Shown: piece after piece, positions 56,400-64,000 of the stretch | Numbering within the stretch: the first letter of the stretch is position 1 | Layout of the letters: each line of letters opens with the position of its first letter | From: Entonaema liquescens | Lineage: Eukaryota > Ascomycota > Sordariomycetes > Xylariales > Xylariaceae | Direction of reading: 5' to 3' | Assembly: GCA_902805475.1 (NCBI GenBank) | Contig: CADCSX010000010.1 | Coordinates: forward strand, 930,001 to 994,000 | Length of the DNA stretch: 64,000 nt | Made by a program: the position numbers and the translations under genes | The notes under the pieces: model-generated | Database searches by the model: none | Seen by the model: the letters and a program-made list of their open reading frames with translations, nothing else | Told to the model about the DNA's origin: nothing

Positions 56400-58496
56400 T
56401 ATCCCCTCTCCCCCTCCCCTCCCCCATGAACGTTTTTCTAGCTAGTGATTCGCGCGGCAAATAAGGGAGAGAGGGATGGCAAAAGCAAGAAAAAGAGCCT
56501 CTCTCTTTGTCTGTCTATCTATCCCTCTCTCCGCCACAGGCCCTGTAGCGAGTAACACCCAGAGGACGCGGGGGAGACGTGATTGGTCTACGCCGGCTCG
56601 CGTAAAGCGAACCCCAACCCCGAGGGTTGTGACCCATGTCTGGGCTTCCGGGCGCTGATAGGATGGGATAGAATAGACGGTATACGAGGCAGGGCGGCTA
56701 GTAACGGTAACAGGGTCCTGGCCCAACCAGATATGCTGTGCTGTGCTGCTATCTGTCTATTCGTCTCTTTGTCTCTGTCTCTTTGCCCGCGGCATATGTG
56801 TCTGAGATATTACGTGTGTGTGTGTAGTCTTAATGATATAAACCCCCACGCTTTTGGATAGGTAGGATAGGTAGGTTTGGCTTGAAGCTCGTGAGTGACT
56901 GGGAATCTGGGGATATGGCTGTGGATCGGGAAGGGCCGGATGCGCGGTAGCGAGGACGGTGGGTGCATATGTTATGTATGTATCTAGGGTTATGCCACGC
57001 CATGTCGTTACTTAGGATGAGTAGGTAGTTAGGTAGGTAACAGGGGGGCAGCAGACTTGTTTTTGAGTATTCGTCTATTCAGAGTATTGGGCGAGCTAAG
57101 GGGAAGGGGTGGTGTGGGTTGGAAGCTGGATGGAAGGATTGGGGAACGGGGGTAATGCCATAGCATGCCAACAAGACTGACGAGACAGCAACGAATAGAA
57201 AGATGCTCGAGTCATGTGAGAGTGTGTGGAATGTATGAATGTGTGAAAGATCTACATTGCAGTTATAAAAAAAATTTTGCTCTTTTTAGTCTTCCACGCC
57301 AGTCCGGTTCCCGAGTTACATGCATATAGTATGGTATGGTATGGTGAGGTTTCTTTCTTTCTTTTCCCTCTGCGACGGTTCCATTTTGGCGTTTTCCTAT
57401 ACGCCGTGCGTTGTTACAGGAGCCGAGGGCGGGTGCTATTCGCTGGTTAATAGGGGGCCTTGAGGGATCTGTTGCGATGGCGTTGGAGAGTGAAGCGGGC
57501 AAGTACGTGAGGAATGACAGGTCTAGATATACGTAAGGGTATTTTTTTCTACAGGACGAATACTTATGATAGATCAAGATAATTTCGATACTATGTCACG
57601 TCAATAACGCGAGTATTAGGAATCAGCATCTTGAGTCTATTATCTCCTTTCTAGTATGATCTATAGTGCTGCTAAATATGAGGATGCGAATGGGCTATGC
57701 GCTATGAAGGCTAGTCGCGGATATGTGGGATGTAGTGGCACGGAAAGATTCTGAGAACAAGTTCACGAGAGGAGATTATCTAGGAACCATCAATCTGAAA
57801 CGGCTCGATAGTCACTGTATGACACTCTCCTTCTCTTTGATATTCCCTTTCAGCTATAGAAGGTCGCATCGGAGTCTTCGGATCATGAACTACTGTACGA
57901 CATCCTTCACCAACCGAGGCATCTAACTAGTAAGTGAAGTGCGAGATAGCAACCGGGAGTAAACTACGGGGGTTTTAAGGGCGCATGACCGGTGACGGGA
58001 AGATATGTTCCTAAAAGATTTGATATTTCCATGTACGAAAGCGAGCAGAGGTTCATCCTTTACTCTCGCTATACGCGTAGAAGGCAAGATGCTCGCATAC
58101 CATGACACCCCACCTCAGTATAGAAACTTAGGGCAACCATTCTTTACTATCACCCTCCACTATAGGGACTCAAAGTATGCAAGACTCCAGATGAAGCTTA
58201 CTATCAGTTCGTCAAGCTGAAAAGCCATCTGGGAAACCGGCGGTCCCGGGTCTGATCCGTTCGCCAGGATGCATCCAGTAGATAGCTAGACTCGATATGA
58301 GCTCTTGCAGGTACGTCCCCTTCCATGTATAGTTAGTGGTGTATCTGTACAACCGCCCATATTGGTACTGGTGCATGAGGCCTCGTTATGATAGTAGTAG
58401 GAGGAGTAAATAATGTTGGAGAAAAAGGAAAAGGGGCAACGAACGAGAGGGACCGAAGAGAACTGTGGCAACGGGCGACCTCGAAGACTCATCACC

Positions 58497-58506
58497 TACC
58501 TAGGTA
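58497..58506. other. 10-bp palindrome TACCTAGGTA
   Basis: Third exact copy in this window; see 5085-5094. Confidence 0.6.
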
Positions 58507-59755
58507 GCTACTTACTTCGGTAGACTGATACAGGAAAACCTGCTTAGGGTCAGGAAAACAAGCACAGTGAACCATAAGCCAGCTACTTTCTACGAGTTTT
58601 CTTACCTCGTATATCCAAGTCTATGGTTCAACTTTCTAAATAAAACAAGATATATACCTAGTAGTACCAGACATTGCTCTATAAAAACACAGTTACTATT
58701 AATAAACCATTTAAGCATTCAAGTGCCGAGCAGTCAAACTTTCTTTCATTAAAACACACGAGTTTATACGACGTAGAATTAAGCATAACCCTTTCACCTA
58801 CGGCCGAATCGGTCCTAAGTATCCCTTCCTGCCGAGCATGACAGCTTCACCTCGTGTGTCCCCATACCGGAACTGGACGGCGGGTCCACCCTAGGATGAA
58901 TACGAACTTCCCCGGTAGCAAAAACCAAGGTTGAAATCGCTGATCTTAACGCGATTCACCTATGATCTAATCGTGTTTAGGGCAACAAGGGACCGACCAA
59001 ATTGGTTTAAAGCAGCGAATTTTAGCCATGCAATTAGTAATTACGGCTTATTTGAGCTTAGTTGTCCTATAGGTTGTCGCTGCAAAAATACTTGTGGCTA
59101 GTAAAGTGAGACTTTAGAAGCCAGAAAGCTAGTATTAAAATATGAGAAGTGAATTTGCCATTTTACACCAAAAATTGAAGTGATTAGTTTATTCTGGCCT
59201 CAACTCTCGACTAAAGCAACATATCGGTATCTGCAAGGTGAACTGTCTAGCTCTCAAAGAACTACGATAGCTTGAATGTATTAGTTGCTTAACCAAGAAC
59301 CCTGGTAAACTTAGTATTTGCTGGACATCGTTGCCGGTAAACCGGAATGTTTAATGGCGAATAGATCATTAATAGGTTCTCTACTTCCAGAAGCTACATG
59401 ATCTCGCAGCAAGTCTACAGGTTCACCGCCGAGTGTGTCCCGCGCGTGACCGGTAACGGCTTGGCGAGTAGGTCGGGATCGAAGCCGGTGTGGATCCCTC
59501 TGCTCTAGCTGTCGTCTTCGAGCATGCCACGGCAGGCAGAGCCCGATCTATCAAGCCCCTGAGCAGCCAATAGGCCGATTTTCATGCAATGCTCGTCCTT
59601 CTTAGGAAGTTCACATACCGACTTCAAAACTGTACCGAACGTGGGATGTTGTAGATGCTATCGTTGCTTCTGTAGCGATACATATTTGATAAATCGCTCA
59701 AGAACCATCGTCGATCAGCCGAATCAATATTGCACGGCTATGAAAGGTGGTACTA

Positions 59756-60614
59756 TCATAGGCAAGTCTCCAGCATCTTATCCAGGACGCCCTTCAAAGT
59801 GTCATTTTCCAAGGCTGCAGCAACCCTTTCCTTGTCGGCCAGTTGCTTGTTAACCTGGTCGTCCTGGCTGTGGGTTCCCTCTTTGATCACGACATCCACA
59901 CGGTAGTTGGGCGGAAGGGCCTGTTCTAGACGTACCCGTACACCGAGGCCGATAACGGTTGCAAGTGAACAGTGGGTAATGGTAGGGGTGATCTCGACCA
60001 GTACTCGTGTCAAAGCATTGGGATCCGCACTTGTTGATGGAGACGGTGTTATATGAATGTCAGGCAAATTAACCACCGCCAGCTGACCTAGGGAAAGGGG
60101 ATGTTCAGGGTCAGAAATGGTCGATATTAGATCTAAGAAATGTCAGCCACTAGATCGAGTACAGTAGCTTTTACCATGTTCGAGCATGCTCATGTTGTAT
60201 CAAAGGTTTCAAGGGTAGAATATCTGGAACAGCTAGGCGCGGGGGCGGATAGGAATTTGACATCCAAATATGCCACATGAAAGATGAGAAAGGCAGGAAT
60301 AATGATCCCAGTAAACCCACGCCGTTATCATTATCCCACTTTTAAAATACACTGCGAATTTCTTTTATACTGAGCATGGTTGTCTTACCGTATACTTCCT
60401 GTTCGTCAATAGGCTCAGCAGTAAACTCGTCATCGCTCTCCGTATCGTCAGACCACGAGATACCGTAGAATGGATCTGATAGATATTGTGGTTTGCGCAT
60501 GATTTTACTGATTTTGGCCGCGTCATCTCTCTGAACTCTGCGCCCCTTCTTACGCTGTCTTGTCGGAAGCTGCGAGGTGTTTAGGATAGTAGGATTCGCA
60601 TTATCCTTTTCCAT
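59756..60614 (-). CDS. CIA2: Cytosolic Fe-S assembly factor Cia2 (MIP18 family)
   Basis: Component of the CIA targeting complex (with Cia1 and Mms19) that delivers iron-sulphur clusters to cytosolic and nuclear proteins. Two exons, 60614-60389 and 60132-59756, with a 256-bp intron (60133-60388, GTAAGA ... TTAG), give 200 aa. The frame extends upstream by a GTG, but the first ATG is 60614 (MEKDNANPT). The N-terminus is basic and acidic, not conserved, with the start of the MIP18 fold at EPIDEQEVYDLISTISDPEH (join at the intron). Core motifs: PLSLGQLAVV, VLVEITPTITHCSLATVIGL (with the conserved reactive Cys), and INVDVVIKEGTHSQD-type sequence as RVDVVIKEGTHSQDD, then DKERVAAALEN. Length lies between human CIAO2B and yeast Cia2. 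It stands alone, with no neighbouring genes recognised within 3 kb. Confidence 0.93.
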
Positions 60615-63600
60615 CTTGACTAACACTGGCGTGAATAGTAATGAGGGTTGGTTTCACGTTTGGTAGTTAGTTATGTGAAGAGATGGGCTTTGTTCATGGC
60701 AGTGATCAAATTGATGTAATCAGTATGGAAATGCGGGACCCTATGGCGAATGCGATGTTCAGGTAGTGGGGCTGTAAAGGGGACATCATTTGCCCGTCTA
60801 CATTATCTTATCGATCTTATCAATTCTATAGGTATCTAATTGGATATTGTCTAGTATCTCTGGAGTAACTTCATTTGTAACATATATCATTGGTTGTTGA
60901 AGAAAAAGATGGGCAACTGCTTAGCGTAGTATTTCTATGGAGTACCTTTATGTACTGCTACTATCAAAAATATTAAATATTAATAATTAGCGGTTCTATT
61001 CGGACCATATACAAATCCATTTACCGTCCCCCAACGGAATTTGCCGTTCATTGCCTAGGTGCAATGGTCAAATCTTGACTAATCTATAAATACACACCAC
61101 ACGATGTTCGTCTTTTCTCTAGATATTCGACCCGTCACCTGCCCCTGAATTTGAGAATCTTTTTGATATTCGACGCCAACAAATGCAACGCGATAGATAT
61201 CCTCAGGGCGGCATGCAGGGGGGTAGATTCGCGGTGCACGGTGCACGGTGCCAGATATGTGATACAACCGTTGCAGCGAGCTGCGGCTGTTTCACTGACT
61301 CGAAATTTATGCGCAGTAAATTTAGCAAGACACCGTCGTCACCATATCCAAAAAGTCGTCCTATCGGTGATATCATCGGACATTGATTTCTTCTCCGCTG
61401 GGGAACTTTTATGGCGGCATGGCGAGAGAGGCGTCATACATGTAGTCCCGGAAAAAAGCCGTATGCTATGCGTGTCATAATACCTGCATTATTTTTTTTC
61501 TTCTTCTTTCAATCTCACTTCAGCTGAACGCTAAGTTAGCTATTTAACCTAGCAGCTCAGGCTGTCAGGCACACGGAGCCTTCACTCGATCTGGGCTTGT
61601 TTACCGCTCCCGCTCTCAGATCCGGACCACCGTGCCTGACGATCGACAGGTAAGTAAAATAGATAGTCCGAATATGTCGCATGCTCCGGTCAAGTTTACC
61701 GGAAAGAGGTAAACCACGGTATTTCTCAAGCTCGATCGGGAAAGTTTGTCATCGTACGGAACTAGCCGTCCCAAGAACTCGGCACGTGCTGTGCGTTGCT
61801 CTCTTTAATATAAGAAGTGACTATTCTTGATCCTTCAGCCCTGTCAATATCCGTTATTTATGCTCTACCCCGAGATCCGTTGCGCATCTTTGCAGCGAGA
61901 TTCGCCGTGAAGCCTAACCCATGGGTAGAAATTACTATATCATGCGGTGGTCGATTAAACCTATATTTAGTTCACATCTTTGTTATGCGGTAACTCGAGA
62001 TTGAGGCCCTCGTTGCCATTCCGCAACCCATAGGTGCAGTGCATAAGGAGTAACACAGCTTGCACCTATCGATTTGCGAATGCGACGGTGTGCTTTTTGG
62101 AACCCAAGGGACGATCTAGCGAACCACGATTATTGATGACTATATTATCACAAATCAATTAGTTCCATAGTCCTAATCCTCCTTCGGCAAGGTTGGAAAC
62201 TAGAAGCCCATTGATTGGACAGACCCTCGTGGGGGAACAATCTACCTGGCAGCAACTAGGATGTCTCGGGTCTTCGGGCAGTTGAATCCCTACCTATTGT
62301 ACGTAGGTAGATCAATGATCTATCCCGTCACGACAGTGTCATCTATCAGTCTATTAGGTTTAGGGTTCAAGTGACCTGACCTGAATAATACGACGTGCGG
62401 ATGGCGTACCGTATTGTTTGAGAAAAGGGGTCTCTGGTCTCTGATTAGTGAGCCTTGCGTGGCAACAAGACGGGGGAACGCGGGTAAGCAAAAGGTGGCT
62501 GACGACGACCAATTATCGCTTCAAGGATAGCAGTCCTTTACATTGTCAATCGTTTATATAGCCGCTCCTATTGCCTCCTGCAATGCAGATGTAAGTGCTT
62601 GCTCAGGTCGCTTCCACCTTTTTTGCGACTCTCTTTTTCTCTTAGTCAACCTACGTACCTGTTAGAATTGGGAAACACGCGAGAACTCCCCTAGTAGGCG
62701 CTGGCGCATGCAGACCTGACCGCTAGTCTCCCAGTTAATCATGCCAGGACCGTCGACATGCAAACAGGGACGCTCTGCAGGGGCTAATTAGGTACTAGTA
62801 ATGAGAAAAAGGAGACGATTCTAAAAGATGGTGCCTATCGCAGGTCAAGGTGAGGAGGTACATGGAGGTTGGTTTCGGCCTCGCTGTAATTATAGGCGCT
62901 AGAAAAGATCCCGAAATGTTTGCCGGTTGGCTGTCCACGCAAGTCGGCAGCATGTAAGTGCGTGCCCCTGATCTGGCTGAGAAGGCGGGCTTACACACAT
63001 GTCCGCTCGGGAGCGGCATGGGCAAGGGCATTGGCAGCCACCATCATGTCGAGGTATGTATGATGGACTTCCGCAGTATGTATGTCCCATATGTATGTAG
63101 TCATGTAGGTTATGCACCTCCGCAGCCCTATCCCCCCCCAGGAACGCATACCCATGATTTGATATGCTACTGTGTTATGTAGGTCACTTACTATTATCAT
63201 TATTATTGCAGCCTCGGCGGCTATTGGACTTGCCACGACATCTTACTCGAGTACCGTAGGTACCGCTCGTATGGAAGAGCTGGAGTTGACATCTGATGCG
63301 CTTGGCTCTCCTTAAAACGTTTCAACCCTATATCGGGCCTGTTAATACCATCGGTGACCTACTGCAGTAACAAAGTACCCCGTATCCTACATAATATGCT
63401 GAGGTGGCGCATCGTGTGACGGCTGTTGCGTTTTCTAATTCTTTAATAGCGCCTAATGTGAGACGATAACAGGTGGAGAGCCTCTGACGGCAAATGCCTA
63501 GCTTCTTGGGACGGTGGACACCCGGCGTTTCTTCTAGACTTGTTCCGTCGCGCACTACAAGTATTAGAGGAGCTTGTGTTTTTCGGGAGTTTATGGGCCA

Positions 63601-64000
63601 TTCATTCTCTGGCGTCTACCTCAACCTCCCGGCCGAATGGGCATCGTCCCTCTTGGGGACAGAAGTAGGCTGCTAGGTAATAAACTCCTGACCTGGTGCA
63701 CTAAATGTAAGCTAGGTATGTACGAGAATGGAACCGAGCTATCGATGATACGGTACATGTATTGAGGCGCGGTATTGGCCCGCACCAAGCACCACAGGGA
63801 CCCAACGACGACTCTGAAATCCTGCGAACCATTTGAAGCTAGCGATCGATCTTTAGATTGATTAACCACCACAATATCCAACCGAGGATGCTAAATTGTC
63901 GAGAGAAGATCAAGCTTTATGCGCAGTATATTATATACCGAACTGCGCGCAGAAGATCTTAATATAAAACATTGCAGAAGTTCCTTTTACTCTGGTGTCA
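60615..64000. other. Gene-poor region to the window edge
   Basis: Presumed CIA2 promoter to about 61 kb, then nothing recognisable. Contains repeats of CGGTGCA near 61230-61250 and a T-run at about 61491-61499. The longest frames are about 60-110 codons. No RNA gene found. Confidence 0.45.

Larger units (their letters stand above)
56068..59755. other. Gene-poor region with simple repeats
   Basis: SNU114 3' flank, then low-complexity stretches: AACC x6 (56376-56399), CT-rich 56480-56530 and 56740-56790, GT runs near 56812-56824, GGTAT repeats near 57331-57345 and GTAG/GTAGGTAG near 56860-57040. From 57.6 to 59.7 kb there is a nearly featureless stretch with TACCTAGGTA at 58497-58506. No gene recognised. 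Confidence 0.45.

Noticed and set aside
59310..59546. About 78 open codons on the minus strand next to CIA2
   Set aside because: No ATG, no family, and stops on both sides; consistent with chance.
61183..61386. 67-codon frame with a Cys cluster (CQICDTTVAASCGC)
   Set aside because: Short, alone, and includes a small CGGTGCA tandem repeat; not enough to call a gene.

Overview
The window is nuclear DNA of a filamentous ascomycete (Pezizomycotina, most likely a sordariomycete; I cannot name the species). The evidence is short introns (about 47-130 bp) with GTRNGT donors, CTAAC-type branch sites and YAG acceptors; a HET-domain gene; fungal-type SIN3, SNU114, ZRC1 and flavin fumarate reductase/cytochrome b5 genes; and an AT-only repeat island inside a degraded TA-flanked DNA transposon. 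Gene models were built by hand from splice signals, and exon phases were checked arithmetically.

Layout. 0-8 kb: the 5' part of a luciferase-like domain gene (minus, runs off the left edge); a pepsin-like aspartic protease (minus, apparent frameshift in the signal peptide); a fragmented three-frame coding relic near 4.0-4.7 kb; and a ZRC1-type vacuolar zinc transporter (minus). 8.3-17.1 kb: a gene-poor block with at most degenerate fragments. 17.1-27.1 kb: a GH3 beta-glucosidase with a PA14 insert (plus), a Cdc1/Ted1-type membrane metallophosphoesterase (plus) and a hexose-type MFS transporter (minus). 27.4-28.4 kb: a 1.05-kb TIR element with an AT-rich tandem-repeat core. 28.4-34.9 kb: gene-poor. 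34.9-43.3 kb: fumarate reductase fused to cytochrome b5 (minus), a tandem SnoaL/NTF2-like protein (minus), a HET-domain protein (minus) and a secreted FAS1 protein (plus). 44.3-56.1 kb: a dense housekeeping block with SIN3 (plus), the acetoacetyl-CoA thiolase ERG10 (minus) and the U5 snRNP GTPase SNU114 (plus), the last two divergent. 56.1-64 kb: gene-poor, holding only CIA2 (minus), the MIP18-family Fe-S targeting factor.

The genes do not form one pathway or a secondary-metabolite cluster. Housekeeping genes (transcriptional repression, splicing, mevalonate entry, Fe-S delivery, zinc storage, GPI processing) alternate with accessory ones (secreted protease, beta-glucosidase, sugar carrier, HET). 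The GH3 enzyme and the sugar transporter lie within 10 kb of each other and could both serve sugar use, but this is only proximity.

I found no convincing new multi-gene system. The items most worth a second look are: one-base frameshifts in SIN3 and the protease (base-call error or real lesion), a 103-codon open frame directly after the transporter stop codon, the TIR element and its CG/TA-alternating 12-bp array, a 694-bp intron in SNU114, an unassigned three-frame coding relic, and repeated copies of the palindrome TACCTAGGTA.
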